From Acanthosepion pharaonis (Eukaryota; Mollusca; Cephalopoda; Sepiida; Sepiidae), in contig CAHIKZ030003496.1 of NCBI GenBank assembly GCA_903632075.3, forward strand, positions 1,321,001 through 1,385,000: a DNA stretch of 64,000 nt. The letters run 5' to 3'. This document shows positions 20,485 to 32,960 of the stretch, one piece after another. A model generated the notes under the pieces. That model did no database searches, was not told where the DNA came from, and worked only from the letters and a program-made list of their open reading frames with translations. Made by a program: the position numbers and the translations under genes. Each line of letters starts with the position of its first letter. Positions within the stretch are counted from its first letter, which is position 1.

Positions 20485-21300
20485 TGATTTTATTTTTATT
20501 TGGCTTTTATTTTTATTTTTTGCATTTTTTATTTTTATTGTTATTTTTGTTCAATTTTTTACTTTATTTTTATTTTTGTTTTTTATTTTTATTTCTGTAT
20601 TTATTTATTTCTATTTTTGTTATTTTTATTTTATTTTTGTTTTTATTTTTGTTTTCGTTTTTATTTTTGCTTTTGCTTTTATTGTTATTTTCATTTTTGC
20701 TTTATTTTCTACTTTTAATTTATTTTTGTTTTTATTTTATTTCTGTTTTTATTTATTTTTGTTTTCAATTTTGTTATTATTTTATTGTATTTTTATTTAT
20801 ATTTATATTTTTAACTTTGTTCTTACTTTTATTTTTGTTTCTATTTTTCTGTCCTAATTTATATTTTTGTTTCTGTTTTGATATTTTTTCTTTTTTTTTG
20901 GTTTTTAGTTTTGCATTTCTTTGTTTTGATTTTGTTTTATCTTTATTTTTGTTTTCGTTTTTATTTTTGCTTTTATTTTTTATTGTTATTTTCGTTTTTA
21001 TTTTATTTTCATTTTTTGTTTTTATTTTTACTTTTATTTAAATATTTATTTTTGTTTTTATTTTTGTTATTATTTTTTATTTTTGTCTTAACTTCGTTGA
21101 TATTTGTATTTTTGTTTTTATTTGTAGTTTTTGTTTTTATTTTTTGTCTAAACTTACAAAACCTTATTTTTGTTGCATTTAATTTTTGTTTTTATTTCTA
21201 TTTTTAATTTTTTTCTTTTTTTTTACATTTTTTCTATTTTTATTTTTGTTTTCATTTGTGTTTTCATTTTTGTATTTGTACTTATTTCTTATCATTATAC
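20485..21300. repeat. T-rich low-complexity tract (TTTTTA/TTTTTG hexamers)
   Basis: About 800 bp of degenerate tttttattttt(g) repeats. The phenylalanine-rich open frames (up to 188 codons) have no other composition and are artefacts. Confidence 0.95.
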
Positions 21301-21529
21301 TTATTTTCTATTGCTTCTATTCAACGCAACGTCACACATATACATTGCTCCGAAATAAAAACGGAAGTACACACGGCGCACGCGTCCATGCCGTACTTTA
21401 ACGCCTGCTCGTTGTCCCTGGGGTACAAAAAGGGTCAGATGAACAAATGAACACAAATCAAGTATCAAAATACTTTTGGTTATTGGGTACTTTTAATAAA
21501 TGAATGAATTAAATGCAAGAGAGTGGATG

Positions 21530-21531
21530 AA

Positions 21532-21579
<48 letters not shown>

Positions 21580-21692
21580 AGGAGCAGCAAAGAAAGTGAG
21601 GCAAAAGGAAGGAAGGAAGGAAGGAAGGAAGGAAGGAAGGAAGGAAGGAAGGAAGGAAGGGGATAACTATATGAAGCATGAAAACATTGAAA

Positions 21693-21735
<43 letters not shown>

Positions 21736-21835
21736 GGGACAGCAAAGATAGTGAGACAAAAGAAAGTAAGGAAGGAAGGAAGGAAGGAAGGAAGGAAGGA
21801 AGGAAGGGGATAACTATATGAAACATGAAAACATT

Positions 21836-21894
<59 letters not shown>

Positions 21895-21948
21895 GGGAGA
21901 TAAGTAAGCGAGTCATGAATCCTTCAGAACGAAAGAAAGTCGAGAGGT

Positions 21949-22003
<55 letters not shown>

Positions 22004-22247
22004 TGAATAAGAAAGAAAGAAAGACAATAAAAAATAGTAAGGCAAAGAAAGAAGGGAAAAACAGAAAACAAAGGAAAGTAAGCAGATATAAAAGAATAAA
22101 GCAAAATAAATAAAAATGCTAATCACGAAAACGTTATAACAAAAAATAGAAAATGACTGAAAAAAGAAAGATAGAAAGAAAATGAGGAAAAAAGTGGTTG
22201 CCATATTAGAGAGGACATGTGAAATAAAAAGGAATAGAAGATTTTAC

Positions 22248-22294
<47 letters not shown>

Positions 22295-22300
22295 AAAACA
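21530..22300. repeat. Alternating (GAAA)n and (GGAA)n arrays
   Basis: (GAAA)n and (GGAA)n blocks alternate, joined by recurring linkers (ggggataactatatgaa(g/a)catgaaaacatt twice, near 21659 and 21808). Linker and arrays were therefore duplicated together. KERKKERK and FLSFFLSF frames are artefacts. Confidence 0.95.
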
Positions 22301-22619
22301 TGGACATCAGCATAAGTGGCCGATGTTGGCAGGCCCTCTCCTTTTGGGAGATAAAAAGAAGAGAAGAATGATATTATATGGAGGAAAAATAAATAGAGAA
22401 AAACAGGAAAACGAAAATAAAAATATCAGATTTAATTGGTTTGTACAAAAATTAGAGATCTGACACAAATAAATGAACTTAGTTGTTTAGCTTAATAGAT
22501 AAGGGAAGTACTTCACTTTACTTCTTTGGTATGGAATTCTGAGCTTGTTAAACTCTACTCAGTTTATTACAATATTTTATCCTAAAATTATTTTTCAAAC
22601 ACAAGTACCCCAATTGAGA
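22301..22619. other. Unassigned intergenic DNA
   Basis: Nothing recognised. Confidence 0.4.
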
Positions 22620-22667
22620 TAGAAAGATATGAAGAGAATGAGATAGATAGATAATGAAGAGACGTGT

Positions 22668-22716
<49 letters not shown>

Positions 22717-22727
22717 GAAGAGGCGTG

Positions 22728-22801
<74 letters not shown>

Positions 22802-22840
22802 GAAGAGACATAGATAGATAGATAATGAAGAGACATGTAG

Positions 22841-22875
<35 letters not shown>

Positions 22876-22898
22876 GAAGATAGATGATGAGACATGAC

Positions 22899-22933
<35 letters not shown>

Positions 22934-22990
22934 GAAGAGACATGTACAGATAGATAGATAGATACATACATACATACATAATGAAGAGAC

Positions 22991-23051
<61 letters not shown>

Positions 23052-23065
23052 GAAGGGACATGTAC

Positions 23066-23125
<60 letters not shown>

Positions 23126-23168
23126 GAAGGGACAGATACAGATAGATAGATAATGAAGGGACATGTAC

Positions 23169-23218
<50 letters not shown>
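22620..23218. repeat. GATA arrays with atgaagagacatgtaca linker
   Basis: About ten (GATA)n blocks are separated by a repeated linker of the type aatgaagagacatgtacaga. The long minus-strand frames (up to 267 codons, YLSIYLSI) are artefacts. Confidence 0.97.
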
Positions 23219-23219
<1 letters not shown>

Positions 23220-24227
23220 AGTACAACAAACTAGTCTATAGGCGAAAAAAAATGAAGTTTCCAAGAAAGAACGTCGAGAAGTATAAAGAAAAAAAGGACA
23301 AATGAAAGAAAGTTGAAAAAGATAACAATGTATGAAAAAGATAGAAAGCAAGCCAAAATGGCTATAAGCAGAAAAAAAATATCTATGAATGAAGCCAGTA
23401 AAAAAGAGGACAAAAAATTTAGGCTATAAAGCAAAAAATAAAATAAAATAAAAAAGGCAAGCTTAAATTCGTTAAATACCACAACGGTCACTGTCTTCAA
23501 TTCTTTTGTTCTGGGATTCAAGTTTTTGCTGATGAGGATTAAAACGACAACAAAATTCGTTTTGGTTCTTTTCATTGTTTCTTTCTTTTTTTTTTCTCTT
23601 TTCATTGAATTTTTTAAGCTTGTCTCTCACAATTCATTTTCACGGCTTATATTATTAAGGATTGTCGCAAGAAATCTGCAAAGGCGGTGAGGTTCGTAAT
23701 CGCTGAGGAAAAAAAAATAAAACTAAACAAAAAACCGAGACAAAAATTTTGTCTTACGAAGATGGAAGTTGATGTGTTTATTGGACACCCAGTTTTGAAG
23801 TTAGTAAGCGATTACAACTGTAGTGAGTTCAGTCCTCACAGTGTGCTCTATGTTTTGGGCCCTCTGCTAAAATGAAGCATTTTTCCTGTGTGGAACTGAA
23901 CGATCATCGCTCTTTTGTAGCTCTCAGCATGTCTTATCCCTTCGACACGTATCCCACTTCCCATTCCATCATCTTTTCACATAATCTCAGCAGGTAGCTG
24001 ACCTGATGTCGTCCCCTGCTCTTGTGAATGTCAAATAAAACTTACAAAATCTATATTAATAAAATAAAAAAAAATGACTAGATTCTCTGTCCGCCTGAGA
24101 TATTGCATTCACTTATGTAATGTGCAGGCACATGCCTGGGTTATGCAGAAGTGATATTCACAAACCCACGCACACTGCAATTGCACACAATTTGATTGAG
24201 TTTAAAATAATACGCTCTTCTCACACT
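23220..24227. other. Unassigned intergenic DNA
   Basis: A purine-rich first part, then unique-looking sequence. The frame at 23687-23875 has no recognisable domain. No repeat relationship was seen inside the window. Confidence 0.4.
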
Positions 24228-26760
24228 GAGGCAGATATGGTTTGTTCTGATTCGATCCTTTAGTTATTTGGTTTGGTTTGGTTTCTTTTACTGCATATCA
24301 ACATCTCAATGGGTTATTTAATGCCGACAAGATTTTTATTGCTGGTAATATTTTTATAATTTAACATAATATTATTTTTGGTTTTAAGTCAAGTACGGCG
24401 CCTTTCTTAAGGATGTTCATCTTTACATCAAGAAACTGATTCGATCCTTTAGTTGCTTGGTTGGATTTGGTTTGTCTTACGGCATATCAACATCTCAATG
24501 GGTTATTTAATGCCGACAAGATTTTTATTGCTGGTAATATTTTATAATTTAACATAATATTATTTTTGGTTTTAAGTCAAGTACGGCGCCTTTCTTAAGG
24601 ATGTTCATCTTTACATCAAGAAACTGATTCGATCCTTTACTTGTTCGGTTTGGTTTGTTTTACGGCATATCAACATCTCAATGGGTTATTTAATGCCGAC
24701 AAGATTTTATTGCTGGTAATATTTTTATAATTTAACATAATATTATTTTTGGTTTTAAGTCAAGTACGGCGCCTTTCTTAAGGATGTTCATCTTTACATC
24801 AAGAAACTGATTCGATCCTTTAGTTGCTTGGTTGGATTTGGTTTGTCTTACGGCATATCAACATCTCAATGGGTTATTTAATGCCGACAAGATTTTTATT
24901 GCTGGTAATATTTTTATAATTTAACATAATATTATTTTTGGTTTTAAGTCAAGTACGGCGCCTTTCTTAAGGATGTTCATCTTTACATCAAGAAACTGAT
25001 TCGATCCTTTACTTGTTCGGTTTGGTTTGTTTTACGGCATATCAACATCTCAATGGGTTATTTAATGCCGACAAGATTTTTATTGCTGGTAATATTTTTA
25101 TAATTTAACATAATATTATTTTTGGTTTTAAGTCAAGTACGGCGCCTTTCTTAAGGATGTTCATCTTTACATCAAGAAACTGATTCGATCCTTTACTTGT
25201 TCGGTTTGGTTTGTCTTACGGCATATCAACATCTCAATGGGTTATTTAATGCCGACAAGATTTTTATTGCTGGTAATATTTTTATAATTTAACATAATAT
25301 TATTTTTGGTTTTAAGTCAAGTACGGCGCCTTTCTTAAGGATGTTCATCTTTACATCAAGAAACTGATTCGATCCTTTAGTTGTTTGGTTTGGTTTGTTT
25401 TACGGCATATCAACATCTCAATGGGTTATTTAATGCCGACAAGATTTTTATTGCTGGTAATATTTTTATAATTTAACATAATATTATTTTTGGTTTTAAG
25501 TCAAGTACGGCGCCTTTCTTAAGGATGTTCATCTTTACATCAAGAAACTGATTCGATCCTTTAGTTGCTTGGTTGGATTTGGTTTGTCTTACGGCATATC
25601 AACATCTCAATGGGTTATTTAATGCCGACAAGATTTTTATTGCTGGTAATATTTTTATAATTTAAATAATATTATTTTTGGTTTTAAGTCAAGTACGGCG
25701 CCTTTCTTAAGGATGTTCATCTTTACATCAAGAAACTTATTCAATCCTTTAGTTGTTTAGCTTGTTTTGTTTTACGGCATATCAACATCTCAATGGGTTA
25801 TTTAATTCCGACAAGATTTTTATTGCTGGTAATATTTTTATGATTTCACATAATATTATTTTTGGTTTTAAGTCAAGAACGGCGCCTTTCTTAAGGATGT
25901 TCATCTTTACACCAAGAAACTGATTCGATCCTTTAGTTGCTTGGTTGGATTTGGTTTGTCTTACGGCATATCAACATCTCAATGGGTTATTTAATGCCGA
26001 CAAGATTTTTATTGCTGGTAATATTTTTATAATTTAACATAATATTATTTTTGGTTTTAAGTCAAGTACGGCGCCTTTCTTAAGGATGTTCATCTTTACA
26101 TCAAGAAACTGATTCGATCCTTTAGTTGTTTGGTTTGGTTTGTTTCACGGCATATCAACATCTCAATGGGTTATTTAATGCCGACAAGATTTTTATTGCT
26201 GGTAATATTTTTATAATTTAACATAATATTATTTTTGGTTTTAAGTCAAGTACGGCGCCTTTCTTAAGGATGTTCATCTTTACATCAAGAAACTGATTCG
26301 ATCCTTTAGTTGCTTGGTTGGATTTGGTTTGTCTTACGGCATATCAACATCTCAATGGGTTATTTAATGCCGACAAGATTTTTATTGCTGGTAATATTTT
26401 TATAATTTAACATAATATTATTTTTGGTTTTAAGTCAAGTACGGCGCCTTTCTTAAGAATGTTCATCTTTACATCAAGAAACTGATTCGATCCTTTAGTT
26501 GTTTGGTTTGGTTTGTTTTACGGCATATCAACATCTCAATGGGTTATTTAATGCCGACAAGATTTTTATTGCTGGTAATATTTTTATAATTTAACATAAT
26601 ATTATTTTTGGTTTTAAGTCAAGTACGGCGCCTTTCTTAAGGATGTTCATCTTTACATCAAGAAACTGATTCGATCCTTTAGTTGTTTGGTTTGATTTGT
26701 TTTACGGCATATCAACATCTCAATGGATTATTTAATGCCGACAAAATTTTTAGTGCTGGT
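24228..26760 (+). repeat. Family X: about 14 tandem units of about 185 bp
   Basis: Each unit contains acggcatatcaacatctcaa, tgggttatttaatgccgaca, attgctggtaatattttt, then aagtcaagtacggcgccttt and ttacatcaagaaactgattc. Neighbouring units differ in a short variable block before acggcat (gcttggttggatttggtttg versus gttcggtttggtttg versus gtttggtttggtttg). These types partly alternate, which suggests amplification of dimers. The array starts after actgaggcagatatgg and leads into the family's 3' domain at 26761. No coding capacity. Confidence 0.95.
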
Positions 26761-27192
26761 AATATTTTGTTTTGTCAAAAATCCATTTCTGGTATTTTTT
26801 TTTTTTTCAAAAATGTATTGCTGGTAATATTTTTTTTCTTTCAAAAACGTATCACCGGCAATGTTTTTTTTCAAAAATATATTGCTGGTAATAATTTTTT
26901 TCCTTCAAAAATTTGGTAATAATATTTTTACAAAGTATTTCTGGTATTAAAACCTATTTTTACACTTTCCTAAGGCTTTTTACCTCAATTTGGGGGTTAA
27001 CTATTTGCCCACCGCTGGGACCCTTACAGGTGCTACCACCCCGGGTCAGGGTGGACCTGGGAACCCCAGCAATTAAGAGGTAGTTCCTCGCTCCTCAAAA
27101 CCTCCTGATCAAAGACCTTACTGTTGGACGTAGTTTATCGTCTTACCCTGGACGCGGATGTAGTTTATCGTCATACCCAGGACGACTGAGGC
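26761..27192 (+). mobile_element. Family X 3' domain
   Basis: Stuttered ttcaaaaatgtattgctggt-type units (26770-26930) are followed by the conserved block ttaactatttgcccaccgct, tacaggtgctaccaccccgg, agcaattaagaggtagttcc, and gtagtttatcgtc...acccaggac (twice). The same block ends the other family X copies near 28.2, 39.3, 44.9 and 58.5 kb. It is probably a non-autonomous retroposon or DNA element; no transposase or reverse transcriptase is present. Confidence 0.8.
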
Positions 27193-28305
27193 AGATATGA
27201 TTTTGATTTATTTTTTTAACGGCATATCAAACTTATGGATCATTTAATACTGAGATGTAATTTTCCTAGGGCCTTGGAAGTGATAAAAATATGTTATATG
27301 TTATTCTGCTTTCACATGTGAATACATGGTAGATGAATCTCAGCTATTGTGCGTATACATGTTTGTGTGTAGATAATTACTAGAGGTGGGTCTTTAATGT
27401 TTTGTTGAAGTTATATTATGAAATACAGTTTGATTTCTAAGAAATTATAGGACATTATGTGGATTAATATGAAAGAGATCTTTCATATTGGCTGGTTGTT
27501 TGGTTATGTTTAACCACATATCAGCCTCGACGGGTTATTTAATGCCAAATTCTAAGTATTTTGTGCAAAGTTTTATGGCTTAAACTAAACATATTTTGAA
27601 TACAATTATATGATTTCGACTACAGATAAAATGTATTGTTAGCCATTTTGCTCTAAAATGGATTGTTGGTCATTTTGCTATAAAATCTATTGTAGGTATT
27701 TCTACTATAAAAATGTATTGTTGCTCATTTTGCGATAAAATGTATTGTAAGTATTTCTACTATAAAATGTATTGTAGCTATTTCTACTATAAAATGTATT
27801 GTTGCTCATTTTGCGATAAAATGTATTGTAGCTATTTCTACTATAAAATGTATTGTTGCTCATTTTGCTATAAAATGTATTGTAGGTATTTCTACACTAA
27901 AATGTATTGTTAGCCATTTTGTATTAAAATGTACTGTTGGTAATTCTTACTATAAATAGATACTGTTGGTAATTTTTTTATATAAATATATATTGCTGGT
28001 ATTTTTTCCTATAAAATGTATTTTTATACTTTCATAGCGTTTTCCTTTTGGTTGGGGCGTCACTATTTGCCCAAAGCTGAAACCCTAACAGGTGCTACCA
28101 CACCATGTGTCAGTGGACTTGGGAACAACAGCAATTAAGAGGTGTTTCTAAGCTCCTCAAAACCTCCAATCTCTCAGTCAGGGGTCTTTTTGCTGGATGT
28201 AGTTTGTCGCTATACCAAGGATTCCACTCAGTCAAAACAACACCTACCTTGGGCTAAGCAATAAGCAAAATAGTGAAGACAGAAAAAAAGGAAAGAAAAA
28301 TTTAT
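27193..28305 (+). mobile_element. Family X, long-interior copy
   Basis: Starts actgaggcagatatg, has one acggcatatcaa-type block, then an interior of about 350 bp also found reversed at 41273-41745. Next come short tandem units of the type aaaatgtattgt(t/a)g (27625-28020) and the conserved 3' domain (28035-28230). The junction around 27620 (ctacagataaaatgtattg) is the uninterrupted counterpart of the split copy at 39-41 kb. Confidence 0.8.
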
Positions 28306-28307
28306 CA

Positions 28308-28660
28308 ACAGATGTTATATGATGTAACCTCAGTACTTAGCTGTTACACGTATTTGCAAGACCATAAACCTTCCTGGGGCCGAGCCACAATCTTAAATAT
28401 GCTCTGTTTACTAGCAGCGGCGGAAGCCTTTCTGCGCTTGACTAGTATATCATTGCTATACAAACATAATCGGACAAGAGATTAATGTAAACAATACGTG
28501 GCGCCAGTATGCGAGAGACGCGTGGTGAATGTGTTGTATGACAATGATTTTTTTTTCCTTAGAAATTTTTTTTTTTTTTCCTTAGAAATTTCTTTAGATA
28601 TTAGGTCTTCCAAGCCGCAGTGTCTTGTAAGCCGGAAAATACAGTAATCGGACATTTTTT
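28308..28660 (+). mobile_element. Dispersed repeat family Y, copy 1
   Basis: From atatgatgtaacctcagtac to cttgtaagccggaaaataca, closely matching 29655-29966 in the same orientation. The terminal gtcttgtaagccggaaaa resembles ends seen near 50030 (reverse) and may be a TIR of a DNA transposon. No protein. Confidence 0.65.
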
Positions 28661-28777
28661 TTTATTATAAGTAACATTGGTAAAATCTTCCATATTGACA
28701 AATCTGTCAATACAACGTAATTTCCTCTATTAAAAAATATTTCAAAAACAAAAATGTACCTTTTTGAAACGTATGTT

Positions 28778-28992
28778 GCCCATAGCTGAATCCCTAACAG
28801 GTGCTACCATCCCATGTCTGAGTGGACCTGGAAGCAATTAAGAGGTGTTTCTAAGCACCTTGTTTCTGGATGTAGTTTGTCACCATACCAAAGATTCCAC
28901 TTAGTCAGAACAACACCTACCTTGGATTAAGCAATAAGCAAAATATTGAAGACAGAAAAAAAAAAAGAAAAGCAAAATTTATCAACAGCTTG
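28778..28992 (+). repeat. Family X 3' domain, duplicated partial copy
   Basis: Repeats the 3' domain and its downstream flank (acaacacctaccttggatta, caataagcaaaatattgaag, aaaatttatcaacag) seen at about 28045-28305. The flank is included, so this is a local duplication and not a new insertion. Confidence 0.7.
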
Positions 28993-29654
28993 ATGTCAGT
29001 CAAATTGTTTTTATTTTAGTTACGGATATGGCTGTGAATTAAAATAAAAATAATCAATTTTAATTTCTGTCAGGTACAATGAGAAAGCTTTATTTCACTT
29101 TTTCTGTCTGCTTCTGTTGCTATAAATCTATTTTGTTTCTGTGTGACGCAATAATTCTATTCATGTATATCTATTTCAATCTATTCATCTCCAATATATC
29201 AATATTATATAAATATTAATATCTATTATTACCAATATTTGTTTATATCTTTCACAGATCAATATCTGTGTATTCATATGTATTTATTGTAGATACCGCC
29301 AAAGAAAAGCGATACCTAAGGTTTAAAATGCATTTCAAAAAAATCTTTACACTATTTACATTGTTCGGATTGTATATAATTCCACAAACCTCGCTCATTC
29401 CAAGCTCATAGATGAAATTTAATATTTCTAATAAGCAAAATACCTTACTGTATTTTAAACCGAATTTAAATTACCGTATTTTTTTTTCCTAAAAAAACAC
29501 CCTGAAAAATACGCGTGCGTTTTCCAAAACGAATTTAAGGTAAGGCCTAGGCTCAAGTAAGCTTGGAGAGTCACGTAATTGGCCTGACTGATAGGAACGT
29601 GGATTTGTATGTTGAGTCATTACACTTATAATGTTAGCTATCTATCCAATTCAG
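28993..29654. other. Unassigned intergenic DNA
   Basis: AT-rich with TATC-like patches (29150-29300). Nothing else recognised. Confidence 0.4.
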
Positions 29655-29966
29655 CCCTTTATATGATGTAACCTCAGTACTTAGCTGTTACAAGTATTTC
29701 CAACACTATAAACCTTCCTGGGGCCGAGCCGCAAGTTTAAAGATGCTCTGTTTACTAGCAGCGGCAGAAGGCTTTCTGCTTTTGACTAGTATGTCATTGC
29801 CATACAAACAATATCGGACGAGTGATAAACAATACGTGACGCCAGTATGTGAGGGACGCCTGGTGAATGTGTTGTTGTATGAGAACGACTTTTTTTTCCT
29901 TAGAAATTTCTTTCCAATATTAGGGTGGGTGCGTCTTGTAAGCCGGAAAATGCGGTAATCGGACTT
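29655..29966 (+). mobile_element. Dispersed repeat family Y, copy 2
   Basis: Same blocks as 28308-28660 (cctcagtacttagctgttac, ccttcctggggccgagcc, tctgtttactagcagcggc, aatacgtgacgccagtatg). It is followed by a run of about 25 T. Confidence 0.7.
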
Positions 29967-29990
29967 TTTTTTTTTTTTTTTTTTTTTTTT

Positions 29991-30450
29991 GGTTATCAGT
30001 TAAAGAATTCAGATTAGAAAGATCAAAACTAAGCAAGGAGATAAGTTTAACTTACTGGAAAGGTTTTTTAACAGATGGCCGAAAATGTGACACCGAAATC
30101 CGAAGACGCATTGAAATATAGAAAGTGATCTTTTAGAAAATTAGCTAAGACAGATATCATTAGAAACAGAGAAAAGAATTCTGAAGTAATATGTAATATC
30201 AATCCTCAAATAAGGAAATGAATGCTGGACAGTTACCACACAGAAAAAAAGGAGATTTACGGTAACAGAGATGTGGTTCTACAGAAGGATGCTGAGAATA
30301 CCATAGACGGAACATGTGAGCAACAAGGGAGATTTATGGAAAATGAAAACAGAAAGGACACTGGAAGATAGAATTTTAAAAAAATATATACAGTTTAAAT
30401 TTTCCGTGACACATAATGAAGAAAAAAAATCAAGACCAACAAATAATAAT
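29991..30450. other. Unassigned purine-rich DNA
   Basis: No recognised feature. The right edge grades into the degenerate 23-bp satellite. Confidence 0.35.
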
Positions 30451-30485
30451 TTCGAATTTATTAATTTCGGTCTTAGTCTTTACAG

Positions 30486-30683
30486 CAGTGATTCCCAACC
30501 AATTTTGGGCCATGCCCTACTTTGGTATTTCTAAAATTCTGGTGTCCTTCTCTGTAATATTTAATAATTACATATTCAAAATTTTATTGCAATCCACGCG
30601 AAGGAAGCTTAAGAGGCCATTAACTTAGTCTCTAAACAAGCCTCCAAAGATTATGGCGTTCATGAAAGAGAAAAATTTAAAAA

Positions 30684-30750
<67 letters not shown>

Positions 30751-31359
30751 TCAAAACATATAATAGAGAACTAAAAGGCAGAAATATAAAATATTTGAAT
30801 GAAAACTTATTCTGTAATATACTTTGATCATTTTAATCATGAAATAATAATACAAAATGAAATTTGAGCTCGTCCCAAAATGACTGTTAGTGAGATCCTT
30901 GTACGTCATGTCTGCTACAGATAAATTTTATATTATGCATTAATTTAGTCAGCTTAAGCCTCAAGTCCCCTGGTTTAGTGATATCCAGTCGATTTCTTTT
31001 CTTCAATAACAAATCATTTACAGCACTAAAACGACATTCAGCTCAATATGAAGATGGAAATGGTAACAAATTTCTTGCAATGGTGGTTGAATTTAGGTAT
31101 TTAGTTACAATCTCATCACAAAACCATGTCATCACTCCTTTTATATTGAATAAAGTTTTAATAGATTCATCATTTTCCATCTCCAAGAGTTCTTCTTGGT
31201 AATGCATTGAAATATCAGAAATATCCACTGGCATTGTCTGCATCATCCATGTTGGAAAATCAATTTGTTTTAGATCAGAAAGAATAGTGCACATCCTACG
31301 CATACCCCACCAAAATATTACCATGCGGTGGCACGTGAGCCCCACGTTGGGAATCATTG
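30486..31359 (-). mobile_element. hAT transposon, second copy, inserted in the satellite
   Basis: The ends cagtgattcccaacc and gttgggaatcattg are the same TIRs as the copy at 9246-9927. The 8-bp flanks ctttacag (30478-30485) and ttctacag (31360-31367) agree at 6 of 8 positions. Removing the element joins agtctttacag to gatttatgtcttag, a normal satellite unit. An internal (TA)n (30689-30747) corresponds to the short TA tract in copy 1. Confidence 0.85.
30887..31303 (-). pseudogene. hAT transposase C-terminal half fragment
   Basis: On the minus strand FPTWMMQTMPVDIS, then YQEELLEMENDES, FNIKGVMTWF, FPSSY, AECRFSAVND, LLLKKRNRLDI and CSRHDVQGSH can be read. This is the C-terminal part of a ZBED5/FAM200-like hAT transposase, with more retained than in copy 1. 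One in-frame TGA (31043-31045) interrupts the hATC block between SSY and AEC. The N-terminal BED finger and the catalytic core are absent. The fragment ends at the same terminal HDVQGSH-stop as copy 1. It is dead; it could only have moved with help in trans. Confidence 0.85.
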
Positions 31360-31539
31360 TTCTACAGGATTTATGTCTTAGTCCTGACATGATTTCAATC
31401 ATAGTCTTTACAGGATTTTATGTCTTAACGTCTATATGATTACGAGCTTTGTCTTTACTGAATTTCGGTCTTAGTTTTTACTTGATTTCGGTCTAAATCT
31501 GTAATTGATTTCAGTCATAGACGCTACAGGATTTCGGTG

Positions 31540-31920
31540 TTAATCTCAACAGAACTTATGTCTAAAAGGGAAACTCATCAATCAAATAAATCATCTTTTG
31601 CTAATAGATATACGAGAATTATAATTTCTAGGACAGATAATGAGGAAAGACGGTTTGAAAAATTTGACACTCAAGAGACATACAAAGGGAAAAAACTGAA
31701 GAGGAAAGCAGTGAGTAACCTACTTAAAGAGCATTTGTAAATGGAGGGGAGAACAAGGATTAATGGGGGATAGTAAAAAGACAGTTATTGTGAAGAGATA
31801 TATAGGATAGGAAGTAGTGGAGAGTTGTGATCGTCGGCGTCCTAAAAGATATAAATCAATTAAAGATTGAAATGCGTAAAGACGAACACTGAAATCAAGT
31901 AACGAGTAACACTAAAATCC

Positions 31921-31956
<36 letters not shown>

Positions 31957-32960
31957 TAATAATAATAATAACTGAGACCGAAATCGATTAAAATCTAAGA
32001 CTGTAAGTAAAGACTTAGACAGAAATCCAGTTGAGGACAGAGGTCGAAATCTTACAGAGTCTAAGCTCGTAATCCTGTAAAGACTATGATTGGAATCATG
32101 TAAAGACTAAGAAATAAATCCTGTTGAGACTAAAACAGAAATCTTGGAGAGATTAAGACTGAAATCAATTAAAGAAATAGACCGAAGTCAAGTAAAGACT
32201 AAGACCGAAATCCTGTTGAGACTATGATTGAAATCCAGCAGGGATTAAGACCGAATTCCAATAGTGACAAAGACTTAATCCTGTAGAGGTTAAGATCGAA
32301 AGTCTATAGAGACTATGGTTGAACTCATGTCAGGACTAAGTCATAAATCTTGCAGAGACTACAACCGAAATCCTGTAGTGACAAAGATTGAAATCAATTA
32401 AAGACTTAGACCGAAATCCTGTAAAACCTAAGACCTAAATCCTGTAGAGAGTAAGACCGAAATCTTGTAAAAACAATGATTGAAATCATGTAAAGACTTG
32501 AACCGAAATCCTGTAAAATTAAGACTAAGACAAAAATTCATTAGGGACTAAGATCAAAATCCATTAGAGACTAAAACCAAAATCCTGTAGAGATTAAGAT
32601 AGAAATCTATTTAAGACTTAGACCGAAATCAAGGAAAGACTAAGACTGAAATCCTGTAGAGAGTAAGGCCCAAAACCTGATTAGACTTAGACCAAAATCC
32701 TGTAGAGACTATGATTGAAATAAAGTAAAGAAAAACTATGACCTAAATCCTGTAGAGAGTAAGAAAACTATGACCTAAATCCTGTAGAGAGTAAGACCGA
32801 AATCTTGTAAAGACTATGATTGAAATCATGTAAAGACTAAGACATAAATCCTGTTGAAACTAAAACCGAAATCCTAGTGAGACCAAGACTGATATCAATT
32901 AAAGACTAACCCCGAAATCAAGTAAAGGCTAAGACTGAAATCAATTGAAGATTAAAAGAT
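31540..32960 (+). repeat. Degenerate 23-bp satellite, forward arm
   Basis: Irregular units of the type gactaagaccgaaatcctgt and gattgaaatcatgtaaa from about 31980 on. An (AAT)n tract at 31923-31970 lies near the change of orientation. The units are much more diverged than the core array at 36.1-38.8 kb. Confidence 0.85.

Larger units (their letters stand above)
30450..31535 (-). repeat. Degenerate 23-bp satellite, reverse arm, split by a hAT element
   Basis: Motifs such as atttcggtcttagt, ctttacaggatttatgtctt and gatttcaatcatagtct are the reverse complement of the satellite at 31980-32960 and 36086-38830. The hAT element 30486-31359 sits inside one unit. Confidence 0.8.

Noticed and set aside
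20462..21041. 188-codon phenylalanine/leucine-rich frame as a membrane protein
   Set aside because: Pure T-rich low-complexity DNA. Apparent membrane segments follow from composition.
22548..23351. Minus-strand 267-codon frame
   Set aside because: YLSIYLSI from GATA arrays; the three overlapping phases are equally open.
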